A stretch of 64,000 nucleotides of DNA from Mangrovimicrobium sp033283385 (GTDB lineage Bacteria > Pseudomonadota > Gammaproteobacteria > Pseudomonadales > Halieaceae). Position 1 is the stretch's first letter. Each line of letters opens with the position of its first letter. The stretch spans positions 2,480,001 through 2,544,000 of the forward strand of contig JAWMQQ010000001.1 in NCBI GenBank assembly GCA_033283385.1. The letters run 5' to 3'. A program made the position numbers and the translations under genes. Of this stretch, positions 45,232 through 54,466 are shown one piece after another. The notes beneath the pieces were generated by a model that worked only from the letters and a program-made list of their open reading frames with translations, made no database searches and was not told the DNA's origin.

Positions 45232-47322
45232 TCAAAGGCGACCTAGTTCGTCGGACAACAGGTCTTCGAGCCCAGAAATTTCCATCAGGTCTGGCATCGA
45301 TACCCACCGTGATGCGGATATCCACTCCATTTCCTTTTCGAAATCCAGTGCCTGCTGGACGTCGTAAAGTCGCACATCTAGCGGGAGATGTTGGTTTGCT
45401 AGTGGTAGCCCCAAGACATTTTCGAGAGTTCCGAGTTCATCCGAGAGTTGTGTCGTCAAATCGATCTGCCTATCCATCAGCCATTCGGGCTTGTCACCGT
45501 CCCAGCCAGACGAGAAAGCAAGACACAATTGAGTCGACTTTATCAACGAGTTGTCACCGTAGATCCGAGAATACTGGTCCAGGGTAAGTTTGGTCGTGGC
45601 ACCGCCGAAATGCAGTACACACACGAATTCGCGAAAGGGCACAACTGGCCAGACGTCTTCTGGTATTTTCAAGTATCGACGCAGGGCTGCTCCCCAGTTT
45701 GCACCATATCGGTAGCGTCCACTTGCATAGGACACCGCCGTTCCAGCCCCGCCCCGGGCTTCGACACGTATGGTATTGCCATCGAATCCCGAAACCCGAT
45801 AGCCTCGCCCCGCCACACTGATGTGCGACTCGTCCCCATACTTGACACCAGTCGCTATGACTTTGCCTGTGGCCTCATCGACTATCGATGAGCCCAATGT
45901 GCCCTCTATGTTGGAGTGAATTTTTCCGTTGTAGGCCTTGTCTGCCCACATCTCTCCCAGGGAAAGACGATCTTCGACATCGCGTTCGAGCTCCCCATTT
46001 CTAATCATCTCGTCGATCAGCGATTCCGCTCGTTGCGCGCCAAGATGGCACTCGATCAAGTCGATCAGTTTGGCCTTCGAGCGCCAGGTCTTGGGGGACT
46101 GATAGATGTAGGAAGCTACTTGTTGTCGCGCCACCGCGGAATTTGCCGCGTGCTCCGCTGGCCCGAGGAAGCCCTCACGTGCGCAGTGAAGCATCGCGCG
46201 ATTGACGAGCCGATCGGACTCGCTCCTCGAACACATCATTACACGCGTCTTGTTGGTGCGACGATTTCCACGGCCGATGCGCTGGAGCATCGAAGAAAGA
46301 GATTTGGGTGGCCCATCCAGCACGACCAAATCGATATCGCCGATGTCGATACCGATTTCCAACGTCGATGTAGCGACTACGACAATACGCTCGAGACGAT
46401 GAGCGGCTGCCTCGGTAGACTCTCTCACCTTTTGAGAGAGGCTGCCATGGTGGGCTCTGACCTGGTAACCCATTGAATCCAAGGTCTCGCCCAATACGGC
46501 AGAGAGCTCATCGACTCTTTTGCGGGTATCGGCGAAAACCAGCACCTTCTCGGGTTGTGAGATGGATCCCAGATATACGGGAAGCTGGCCTACTACCGAC
46601 AAATCTTCCAGGCCCGGAACCGTCACCTCTTCGATTTCCCTTCCTCCCGCTGCGTGGACCCACTCTGAATTCGACCCGAGGAATGCTTCCATGACCCCTC
46701 GAGGGTCGGGCAGCGTGGCACTAAGCGCAACCGTCTGAAAACCCGCATACCCCAACAAACCTCTGGAGTGGAGATCACTTTGCAGACGCCTCAAACGCAG
46801 TAGAAGACCACTCAGTTGTTGACCACGAGCTCCGCCTGCAAGGAGATGTATCTCATCGAGAATTACAGCTCGAACATGCTGAAGCCGGTGTCCATCGTCC
46901 CCCAATCGGCCTCGACACAACATACTGTCCATCGACTCGGGCGTGGTAATGATCACCCGATGATCGCCCATGTCGGTATCCTTGTATTCACCGGTCCGCC
47001 GCTGGAGGCGAATACCGAGACGATGCAATGGTTCCGAAAGTCGTGCATAGAGATCGTTGACGAGCGCCCTAGTGGGAGAAACATAGAGAATCGTCCAAGG
47101 CCCGTACGTAGCAATCAGCCGCTCCAGCAGGGGCGCACAAACAGACTCGGTTTTACCCGACGCAGTCGAGGCGCTGACCAAAGTGTCCTTTCCGGCTTGA
47201 ATCGGGTCGGTCGCCAAGCGTTGAATCGGTGTCAAACGGCCCCATTTCTCGAAGAAGACTGGCCAACAGACCGGCAACTGCCTTGCTATCCGACGGTCGA
47301 TAGCAAGGGCGTCCTCACTCAT
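45232..47322 (-). CDS. Lhr/BrxHI-like SF2 helicase
   Basis: 696 residues. Q-motif LTPIQ, Walker A ASTASGKTES (51-60), TTPESMDSML, the DEIH box (about residue 156), LSATLPDPRG, and motif VI MLQRIGRGNR, followed by a ~300-residue C-terminal extension. The sequence resembles Lhr-type helicases, including BrxHI of type 2/6 BREX. It is the last gene of a five-gene operon; its start overlaps the 488-residue ATPase gene by 8 bases. BrxHI and BrxD are natural partners, but the other BREX genes are absent. Confidence 0.85.
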   Translation of the reverse strand: MSEDALAIDRRIARQLPVCWPVFFEKWGRLTPIQRLATDPIQAGKDTLVSASTASGKTESVCAPLLERLIATYGPWTILYVSPTRALVNDLYARLSEPLHRLGIRLQRRTGEYKDTDMGDHRVIITTPESMDSMLCRGRLGDDGHRLQHVRAVILDEIHLLAGGARGQQLSGLLLRLRRLQSDLHSRGLLGYAGFQTVALSATLPDPRGVMEAFLGSNSEWVHAAGGREIEEVTVPGLEDLSVVGQLPVYLGSISQPEKVLVFADTRKRVDELSAVLGETLDSMGYQVRAHHGSLSQKVRESTEAAAHRLERIVVVATSTLEIGIDIGDIDLVVLDGPPKSLSSMLQRIGRGNRRTNKTRVMMCSRSESDRLVNRAMLHCAREGFLGPAEHAANSAVARQQVASYIYQSPKTWRSKAKLIDLIECHLGAQRAESLIDEMIRNGELERDVEDRLSLGEMWADKAYNGKIHSNIEGTLGSSIVDEATGKVIATGVKYGDESHISVAGRGYRVSGFDGNTIRVEARGGAGTAVSYASGRYRYGANWGAALRRYLKIPEDVWPVVPFREFVCVLHFGGATTKLTLDQYSRIYGDNSLIKSTQLCLAFSSGWDGDKPEWLMDRQIDLTTQLSDELGTLENVLGLPLANQHLPLDVRLYDVQQALDFEKEMEWISASRWVSMPDLMEISGLEDLLSDELGRL

Positions 47323-48781
47323 GGGGCGGTCCCATTAGCTTGTCGAGGAACTGTACGAGAAATTTGGCCCAGGCTCGTGTAAGGCCACTGGAAGCCCAGA
47401 TCGACGGGTTGTCATAGAATCTACCTGACACTCGATCGAGAATATCATCCATATCCTTCTCGGAGAGGTTCTTCAGTCCGTAAGCGCTTGCGTAGAAGCG
47501 GACGAGACGTTTTCCCAATTCGAGCAAGTCGGCCTTGTCTAGCTGTTTACACTCGAAGGGTTTGGTACCCGATTCCAACAAAGGGTCCAGCGCTGAATCA
47601 CCCGCATGACCGTCCTGCCCGACAGTGGCGATGAACAAGGCCAAGGGTGCATCTGGATGATCCAAACCGCCCTTTAAGTACTCGGCGAGCACTTCGATAA
47701 CCATTTCCAAACGACCCCAATGACCTCCCAAATGCTCTACTTCGAATTCATCGATGGAAACGACGAGGCCCTTGAAACCCGCCATTTTGGCAATGATCGC
47801 GATACCCACGAGGGCTTCGACGAAATCGTATGGTCTGTCTTCGACCGATCGCCCGATGATAGGGACAAGCCTGACGTCGCCGCGATATAGGGATGGGTCG
47901 CATCGCAACTGCCCAGCCAATTGAGCTGCTGTGAGGTCTGGCGAACAAGACAATACCGCTTCGACATCCATTCCGTACTTGTCTACTAAGTCACGCCGGT
48001 GCAACGTTCGTATCGTGCTGTAATTGACTCGAATTCGATCTTTGCCGCGAGGAGCCACAGATGGAGCCCTATGTCCGTTTTCCATTGCCTTGACGTAGAG
48101 ATCCAATAAAGGTGTTTCGGACCGAAAATCCGTTCCCTCGAGCGTCGGCCATAGTACGTTCAGAAAATTGGCCGGATCGCTCAGAGTCACGGTCCAGCCA
48201 TCCACCTCGATCCGAGCAGTCAAGTAGCCTTCACGGCGGGCAATCCATCGAATGGCTTCCATCGTATGGCTCTTACCAGAGCCAAAAGGACCAAATACTT
48301 CGGACACCGTGGCACATTCGTCGACCCCCTGCGGCAAACGATCCTTTGTCCATTTTTCGATTTCGTCGAAACCGATCGTGAGCCGATCGATCATACTGGC
48401 TGGGACGAGACCGAATCTAAGAGCTTCCAATGCTCTCAAGGCTGGATCCAGAACTGGCGCCTTCGTTTCTAGTTTCGGCTTTTCTCTATCGGAATTCGAG
48501 TCGTTGCACTTAGCGGGTGTTGCCGGGGGTTGCTTGGGTGCCTGTTCACCAACATTGGGTCGCCTGCCTGTCTCGCGGGGCTTGCGTTTGGGTTTGGCTG
48601 GACGCTCGGCTCGCGGTATCGGTTCTCTGCCATTGCGCTCGAGAAGCTCGGCCTCGGCAAACTCGACAGGCAGTCGACTCCCCTCTAGCTGAATGATGAC
48701 CCTAGTACCTATAGTCGAACTTACCCTTCCTAGGCCCATCGGGGTATCAACGCGCTCGCCAGGTTTGAACACGGCTTGCAC
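47315..48781 (-). CDS. BrxD-like P-loop ATPase with N-terminal beta-barrel (488 aa)
   Basis: N-terminal ~45 residues (KPGERVDTPMGLGRVSSTIG) look like a small SH3/Tudor-type barrel as at the C-terminus of UvrD or in CarD. A Pro/Lys-rich linker (~55-105) follows, then a DUF2791/BrxD-type ATPase with Walker A FGPFGSGKSH (164-171) and Walker B GLVVSIDEFEVEH. Fourth gene of the operon and the largest of the three ATPases. The barrel may bind DNA, polymerase or the helicase. Role inferred from family only. Confidence 0.75.
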   Translation of the reverse strand: MQAVFKPGERVDTPMGLGRVSSTIGTRVIIQLEGSRLPVEFAEAELLERNGREPIPRAERPAKPKRKPRETGRRPNVGEQAPKQPPATPAKCNDSNSDREKPKLETKAPVLDPALRALEALRFGLVPASMIDRLTIGFDEIEKWTKDRLPQGVDECATVSEVFGPFGSGKSHTMEAIRWIARREGYLTARIEVDGWTVTLSDPANFLNVLWPTLEGTDFRSETPLLDLYVKAMENGHRAPSVAPRGKDRIRVNYSTIRTLHRRDLVDKYGMDVEAVLSCSPDLTAAQLAGQLRCDPSLYRGDVRLVPIIGRSVEDRPYDFVEALVGIAIIAKMAGFKGLVVSIDEFEVEHLGGHWGRLEMVIEVLAEYLKGGLDHPDAPLALFIATVGQDGHAGDSALDPLLESGTKPFECKQLDKADLLELGKRLVRFYASAYGLKNLSEKDMDDILDRVSGRFYDNPSIWASSGLTRAWAKFLVQFLDKLMGPPHE

Positions 48782-48782
48782 G

Positions 48783-50021
48783 TCATTCGACCTCGTCTGC
48801 TACCGAACCGCGGGGTTTGAATTCGAAAGAACCCGTGTCATATCCATTCATCAAACATGTGGCCACTTTCTTCATCATCAGACGACGGCTACTCACTGAT
48901 GGTTCTTCACTTGCAACCTCCTGTGCTACCCGCTCTACCATAGAAAAAGCCTCTTCGATGGGAAGCTTTTGCATGGCCTCGGATTCGCGCTGGTAAAATA
49001 GCTTCACCAATGCAGTCCCCATCTCTTGAAGTTCGCCGACCGGATCATCTCGATTCTCGTCCAAGCGAATCACTGGCGCGCGAGGATTCCCCTGGAAGAA
49101 CGATGGATCACTCGACAGCCGCTGAGCCAATGCAGGAAAGTTCATAGACTGGTCGAGTACATCCGCGGTGATCGCATAGATGATCAGCATCGAACCACCG
49201 CTTAAATCCGCGGTTGCATTCAACGAGGACTGCATCATGGAAAGTACTTTGTCACGGCGCTGCTTCTGCTTCATCGCATCTGACAAGCCTTGCTCCGCCT
49301 CGTCGAAGGCCACGACGGTTCCTTTGAAAGTCGAATTTCTTATCACTTGACCTAGTGACAACCAAGCTTCTCGGCCGTGTAATGCCAACTCGTCTTTCGT
49401 CAAAACTTGTTCTTCGAGCGCCTTGGCGATTTCGCGATTGGTGACTTCTCCTCCCAACCAACGGGTAGCCATCGTAAATCGTTCCTCATTGCCATCGTGG
49501 AGTGCTTCAAATGCCAGTCGGAGTATTCGCTGGTAGCGTTTGCTTTGCAGATTCCAACTATCGATGGCCGGTATCCAGCGAGTGACGAAATCGTCTGACA
49601 CCTCGGGGCTAGGTGCGGCATCGGCAATACGCGCCAAAATCGCTCTTAGCAGAAATTCGATGCCACGCATCGTCTGACCGGGAATTTCCAAGCCATTCGC
49701 TACTTGCCGATACAAATCCAGGGTTTTGGTGTAATCCAGATCCTTGTTGAGCGCCACCTCCGATGTGACACAGTCTAGATCTCGAGCTCGCTCGGAGAAC
49801 TGGCGCAAAAAGTGTGTCTTGCCTGAACCATAGGCACCAACGATGTACTTTTCGCTGGAACGTCCCCGCTCGAACGCTCTATTCAAATAGATCTCTTCCA
49901 ATTTCTCGAAGGCCCAATCATGTCCCGTACCAAAGAGGGAGCAGCCTACGTCAGGAGCTGTACCCTGCTCGGCGATTCGCTCGACCATGCCGATGACGTC
50001 GAAATCCTCTTTCAACTCCAT
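48783..50021 (-). CDS. BrxD-like P-loop ATPase (412 aa)
   Basis: Walker A VGAYGSGKTHFLRQ (62-70) and Walker B TVVAFDEAEQGL in a DUF2791/BrxD-like architecture: a small helical N-terminus, the P-loop domain and a long helical C-terminus. It lies 1 base from the next gene and is clearly different in sequence from the other two ATPases. Third gene of the operon. Confidence 0.78.
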   Translation of the reverse strand: MELKEDFDVIGMVERIAEQGTAPDVGCSLFGTGHDWAFEKLEEIYLNRAFERGRSSEKYIVGAYGSGKTHFLRQFSERARDLDCVTSEVALNKDLDYTKTLDLYRQVANGLEIPGQTMRGIEFLLRAILARIADAAPSPEVSDDFVTRWIPAIDSWNLQSKRYQRILRLAFEALHDGNEERFTMATRWLGGEVTNREIAKALEEQVLTKDELALHGREAWLSLGQVIRNSTFKGTVVAFDEAEQGLSDAMKQKQRRDKVLSMMQSSLNATADLSGGSMLIIYAITADVLDQSMNFPALAQRLSSDPSFFQGNPRAPVIRLDENRDDPVGELQEMGTALVKLFYQRESEAMQKLPIEEAFSMVERVAQEVASEEPSVSSRRLMMKKVATCLMNGYDTGSFEFKPRGSVADEVE

Positions 50022-50022
50022 G

Positions 50023-51135
50023 CTAAATATCCTCCAATGCAGCAGCGGCCATTCGCTTGATCAGCTTGCGCCGATAGTCACTTCCTGCTGTCGTTTGCAA
50101 TACCTCTAGACCAATGGACTCGAATTCTTGCTCGCGCTCACGACGATCGACGAGATCACCGAAACGTACCGCCAACGCTCTCACAAATTCCTCGGGCTCG
50201 CTGTGTCTGTTGATATCTTCTATAGACAGGACCGGAGATCGCCATCCAGGATGCCCCGTCAACCGCACGGCACGACCGATCCGTTGTCCCAAAGCCTCAT
50301 AGGCCTGCATAGCCCTCTCCAAAAAATCTGGTAAGACCGCAAATATTGCAATCAGATGAGAGATCCGACCCGTTGCTCCCGCGTCTATCAATCGCCGCAT
50401 TGCGTTGGCGGTCATCGTCATTTTCTTGGTGACACGTCCAGAGGCGCCTTGTAGTGTCTTCTCGTTCTCATCGAAGAGAAGCACGACACCGGGTACGCCT
50501 AGTCGATGCAGTTGCGCCGACAACGTTTGCAGGATCATCTCGGCATTCTTCTTCGACAACGGATTTTTGATACGCGTCACGCCAGCCGCTTTGAAGCTCG
50601 TCTGAGTAATGCGCTCACCCAGCAGAAACCGATGGATGAGCTCTCGACCTGCCTTGCTCGGATAGTCTCCCGCAAGCACCATATGCATCGCCCTGGCAAA
50701 GGCTGGATGAGGCGCTGCGCTATCGATGAGTCCATCCGATGACGTCAGATCCTGGCCAAGTCGCTCGAGTATCCTCGGAAGAGATCGATAGCGCTCTCCT
50801 CCGATTTCGGCCTCACAGTGTTCCAATACGTAGCGGGTGATCATTCGCCAGTCGTCGAGCTGCAGCGATTGAGAGAGCTCTGTTCTGGCTACCAACATGC
50901 CCTGATCGAGTGCTCTACGTTCGATCAACTGAAGTAGATGGGTTTTCCCAGCACCGTAGGTGCCCTCGAATATGCGGCAGGTTGCACCACCGCCACCGAT
51001 GAACTCATCAAGTATTTCGCGCTGGAAGAAATCGAGGTAATCCGAGGTTCCGACATCGAATAGCTTTGCTGCTCCGGGCGGTGGCAGTCCGCTTTCTGCG
51101 AGGCGCTCCAATGCCTCATAGACGTCGTCTCTCAT
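50023..51135 (-). CDS. BrxD-like P-loop ATPase (370 aa)
   Basis: Walker A FEGTYGAGKTHLLQL (58-66) and Walker B GVVLLFDENEKTL, with the EALERLAESGLPPPGAAKLF N-terminus typical of BrxD/DUF2791 proteins (a gene-length helix, then the ATPase). Second gene of the operon, 1 base from the 412-residue ATPase gene and 3 bases after the 271-residue gene. Confidence 0.78.
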   Translation of the reverse strand: MRDDVYEALERLAESGLPPPGAAKLFDVGTSDYLDFFQREILDEFIGGGGATCRIFEGTYGAGKTHLLQLIERRALDQGMLVARTELSQSLQLDDWRMITRYVLEHCEAEIGGERYRSLPRILERLGQDLTSSDGLIDSAAPHPAFARAMHMVLAGDYPSKAGRELIHRFLLGERITQTSFKAAGVTRIKNPLSKKNAEMILQTLSAQLHRLGVPGVVLLFDENEKTLQGASGRVTKKMTMTANAMRRLIDAGATGRISHLIAIFAVLPDFLERAMQAYEALGQRIGRAVRLTGHPGWRSPVLSIEDINRHSEPEEFVRALAVRFGDLVDRREREQEFESIGLEVLQTTAGSDYRRKLIKRMAAAALEDI

Positions 51136-51138
51136 GCT

Positions 51139-51954
51139 TCAATCCCTGAGCTTGATATAGCAGTACTGTTTTTGATCCGTATTGGCATCAAGCCCATAGA
51201 GGACGACGGCCATCTTCTTGGCATGCTCGGCCTGACTACCCGTATCGAGCTCGAACCGCTGACTGGCGTAGTCTCTGCTGGAAGCCAGAAGCACATCCAG
51301 GTTATAGAGAAAGGACCATAGTGGGAAATCGAAGACCAAGGGTTTGGTTTGTGTGCGTTTGTTCGCGTACGATCTTCGCACAATCTCAGCAGCGACCTCG
51401 GTATAGACTTCCATAAGCGGCACCCTACTCGGGTTTTCTATACGCTGAGCTCCCCTGAAAGCGGCACATCGCTTGATTGCAGCTTCGAATAGAACCTGTC
51501 CGTCGTCTAAAATAGCGTCTCGGAGCTTTTCACTAGCCTCTTTAACATATGCATCGATGTCGCTTTCCGACTGTATTATTCGAGCATCCAAAAGGATCTC
51601 TTTGTTGTACAGAGCCTTCACCTGGACCCGATCGACGTCTATTGCCAAAGTCAGTGAATCGACCCGCCAGCCCTCTCCACTTTCCCTGACGGAGGCCCCC
51701 ACTTTCTTCTTCGAATTGATGAAGGTGGCAATAGCTCGTTGAAAATCCCCTTGTCTCCGACTCGACTCCGCTACGAGTTCCTTTCCGATCTTTCCGGTCA
51801 GGTCATCGAGCTGGTCACCTTTGGGAAACTTCCTCGACAGTGACACCAACTCACTTACATATCCAGGATCGGTTTCCTTGAGCTTGGTGGCTTTTTCGAG
51901 TGGCCCGATGAGTTGTTTCAGCGCCTTCAGATGCCCACCCAGTAAATCCGCCAT
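51139..51954 (-). CDS. Unknown protein heading the BrxD-like operon (271 aa)
   Basis: A mixed alpha/beta protein starting MADLLGGHLKALKQLIGPLE, with an N-terminal predicted coiled coil/helical part (to ~75), a central region (SLTLAIDVDRVQVKALYNKE), and a C-terminal KKMAVVLYGLDANTDQKQYC. No family recognised. As the first gene of an operon of three ATPases and a helicase, it is a candidate sensor or specificity subunit. There is no signal peptide or membrane segment, so it is cytoplasmic. Confidence 0.7.
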   Translation of the reverse strand: MADLLGGHLKALKQLIGPLEKATKLKETDPGYVSELVSLSRKFPKGDQLDDLTGKIGKELVAESSRRQGDFQRAIATFINSKKKVGASVRESGEGWRVDSLTLAIDVDRVQVKALYNKEILLDARIIQSESDIDAYVKEASEKLRDAILDDGQVLFEAAIKRCAAFRGAQRIENPSRVPLMEVYTEVAAEIVRRSYANKRTQTKPLVFDFPLWSFLYNLDVLLASSRDYASQRFELDTGSQAEHAKKMAVVLYGLDANTDQKQYCYIKLRD

Positions 51955-52199
51955 TTATCTCTCCCTGTAGAAAACGAAAATAGTCACTGCCAGGTGTCCT
52001 TTTGGATCATCCCGCACCATTCTAGTCGTTCACGGCAGTAAAGGTCCGCAACGGCACTACGCCAGGCGAAACACCCAGGAAAGTTATTCTAAATCAATGT
52101 GTTATGATTTTTCTATCGCTATGAACCATTGCCAATATGCCACCGCACCGTTCTATCGAAAAGCCCAGGGAACTTCATTCCCGATGGCCCCGCGCCAGA

Positions 52200-52676
52200 C
52201 TACCACTGAATCGAGCGGTCATATGTAGCTTGCAGCACCCGCGGGGTTCGAGCGGCGTCGGTACACAGCCTGACAGGATCGGGCCGGATTCCGACCCGTC
52301 CGAGATCCAACCGATCCGCATCCCAACAGGTCATCACCGTCACATCGGATATGAGATGCCCTTCGCTGTGGCCTTCGCAGGCTTCAACCAGTAGCTCGAG
52401 CTCTGCCTCAGTAACCTGAATCAGTTCCCCAGCGATCTTCTCGGCGATTCGTGCTGCACGCCAGCCGTGCTCTGGGTCGCAGTGTTCGTTGTATCTTCCC
52501 AAGTCGTGAATGAAAGCAAAGTACTCCACCACCCTGGTATTTGCTCCAGTGTGCTCCGCCAGTAACAGACCGTTGTGGCGTACCCGGGCCCAATGTGGCG
52601 CTCCATGAATGCCGTGCCAGTCCAGTCGGAACTCCCGCCGCGCGAAACGAATCAATTCCCTCGTTATAAGGCTCAC
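52200..52676 (-). CDS. HD-domain metal-dependent phosphohydrolase
   Basis: 158 residues: H-x3-H-W (HGAPHWARV) then FIHDLGR with the HD pair, the fold of small nucleotide or cyclic-nucleotide phosphohydrolases. It has the GC-rich codon use of the right flank, so the island ends just before it. It is convergent to nothing and stands alone. Confidence 0.8.
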   Translation of the reverse strand: MSLITRELIRFARREFRLDWHGIHGAPHWARVRHNGLLLAEHTGANTRVVEYFAFIHDLGRYNEHCDPEHGWRAARIAEKIAGELIQVTEAELELLVEACEGHSEGHLISDVTVMTCWDADRLDLGRVGIRPDPVRLCTDAARTPRVLQATYDRSIQW

Positions 52677-52696
52677 ACTTCCGCCCCCCTCCCAGG

Positions 52697-53128
52697 CTAC
52701 TGACCGTAGACCCGCTGCCCTTGGCCGTAAGGGTTAAATGGGCTGTCCTGCCGGTAAGGGTTCCCCGCACCATAGGGGTTATTGATCGAATCGGGCGAGT
52801 AGGGATTGCCATAGCGACCATAAGGGTTGGCTACAGAATCCGGATCGTAAGGGTTGCTGCTCAGCTTGCCACGGTAGTTGCCCTGGCTGTCGTACAACCT
52901 GGGCGCATCCGTGGCATAAGGGTTGGTAGCCGACTTGTTGCTGTAGGGGTTGCCGTAGGTACTGTAAGAATTGTTGATACTGTTGGTATTGTAAGGGTTG
53001 CCCGCGCCATAGGGATTGGACGTAGAGTTTGCCCCATAGGGATTCGCGCTCAGATTGCCGATGTATTGCTGGGCGTTCGCGGCCACAGGCACGATGGTCA
53101 GCAGTACCGCGAGAGGTAGGTATTTCAT
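52697..53128 (-). CDS. Exported NPYG-repeat protein (143 aa)
   Basis: Signal peptide MKYLPLAVLLTIVPVAANA followed by a low-complexity chain of repeats on the theme (N/D)PYG...(S)xxNPYG...GNPY (at least nine copies of NPY). The ATG at 53128 has GGAG 7 bases upstream; an upstream extension of the frame is spurious. A secreted, Tyr/Asn/Gly-rich surface or matrix-type protein is likely. Function unknown. Confidence 0.75.
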   Translation of the reverse strand: MKYLPLAVLLTIVPVAANAQQYIGNLSANPYGANSTSNPYGAGNPYNTNSINNSYSTYGNPYSNKSATNPYATDAPRLYDSQGNYRGKLSSNPYDPDSVANPYGRYGNPYSPDSINNPYGAGNPYRQDSPFNPYGQGQRVYGQ

Positions 53129-53162
53129 CGTAGTCTCCTTGGAAGGTAAGCGTAGACTGTCT

Positions 53163-54200
53163 TTAAACTTCGTACTCGGCAGAATCGCCATCCAGTATCC
53201 AGGGCCGCGCAAGGTGTGTACGGGAACGCCTTCTGGCGCTGGCCCGCCGCATACGACCTCCCTGCCCCTCTTCATCCACTGCTGTCTCATGGCAAAAAGC
53301 ACAGAGGTGGATGATCTTCTCGCCGAGTACCAGCGCGCCACCCGCAATCCGCGGGGACCTGATACGCAGGTCGCTGCCCTCCCCCAGCGCCATGAAACTG
53401 TCGACTTCCGCGAAGGCCACAGCTTTCAGGAATGCGTCTATATCCCCCGCCGTCGCAGAACAGTTCGCCTGAACCTCCTCCATGGCGTCCAACGCATAGC
53501 TGCGCACCAGCTTCGGGAAGAGCTTGGCACAGGTCGTACTGGCGTCGAACAATTCGATCCCGACGATTGCGCCATTGATGGCAAAGCATGCGCCCACCTG
53601 GGTTTCGCAAGGCTGGAATGCTGTGACGTAGTCCTCCAGCGGCGCGGCGAAACGCTCGTACGCATCCGCGATTGCGCGGGTGTCCGAATTGACTGCCATG
53701 CGTGCCATCTTCATGTCGATGTCCGCCCAGACCTCGCCCTGGTCCGATTCGCGTACGCCGCCGCCACGCATATTCGCGCTCACATGCGCCGCCTTACGCG
53801 CCCGGCCCCGGCTGAAGTGGGCCCGGTCCGCCGAGGCAAATTCCCGGGAGCGATGGCTCCAGCGCCCGGCCTCGACACAGGACACCGGAATGTGCAGCTT
53901 GCTGCCGGCAGGCACCAGAACGCTGAGATTCAATATCCGGTTCTGTTTCGCCCCAACCAATTCCTCACCGTCCAGCAGGAACACCGCCTGCGCTGACTTG
54001 TTCTCCAGCAGCAGCGTCGGCACGCTGCCGGACTCGGACACCTCGGTCACCACGGCTAGACCCTCGGCCTGGGCCTCGGATAACACCAGGTAATCCGCGA
54101 GGCTCGCAGACTCCGCCAGCAGCGGCGTGACTTCCAGGTTCTCGAAGTGCTGTACTTCGCCCTTGCTGACCTTTGCCAGCACGTCATTGATTGCAGTCAT
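53163..54200 (-). CDS. ARPP-1 domain protein
   Basis: About 345 residues matching the ARPP-1 (ARG- and rhodanese/phosphatase-superfamily-associated) family: GKVQHFENL-like start (SKGEVQHFENLEVTPLLAE), LLDGEELVGAKQNRILN, and PVSCVEAGRWSHRS. The frame extends upstream to 54440; the ATG at 54200 (MTAINDVLAK) has a GGTGA 5 bases upstream and is preferred. Function of ARPP-1 is unknown. A short basic tail (RMRRASARRRSRTH) follows the domain. Confidence 0.8.
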   Translation of the reverse strand: MTAINDVLAKVSKGEVQHFENLEVTPLLAESASLADYLVLSEAQAEGLAVVTEVSESGSVPTLLLENKSAQAVFLLDGEELVGAKQNRILNLSVLVPAGSKLHIPVSCVEAGRWSHRSREFASADRAHFSRGRARKAAHVSANMRGGGVRESDQGEVWADIDMKMARMAVNSDTRAIADAYERFAAPLEDYVTAFQPCETQVGACFAINGAIVGIELFDASTTCAKLFPKLVRSYALDAMEEVQANCSATAGDIDAFLKAVAFAEVDSFMALGEGSDLRIRSPRIAGGALVLGEKIIHLCAFCHETAVDEEGQGGRMRRASARRRSRTHLARPWILDGDSAEYEV

Positions 54201-54466
54201 GGCATTCACCCGTTCCATTTCCGGTTGCCGGCGCCACCTTTCGGCTGGCAATTCTCGCCCGTGGGCCCTTTCGCATTCCGCTGGCCCATGCTTCATACAG
54301 GTAATAGTTGTCCGCGAATACCGCCGGTGAATCCTGGCCCGCTTACTTGGTGCCGGCTCGTGTCGCAGGGTTACAAGCTTAGCGATTTCCCGCGAGATGT
54401 TTAGATTGGATGGATGTACACGTACAATTTTCGAACACATCCATGGCCAGTGTCAGCAACCTTGAA

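Noticed and set aside
45232..51954. Complete BREX system
   Set aside because: No PglZ, PglX, BrxC, BrxA/B or BrxL is present; only BrxD-like and BrxHI-like genes.
53055..53996. 313-codon rightward frame
   Set aside because: Antisense to the ARPP-1 gene and to the NPYG-protein signal peptide.
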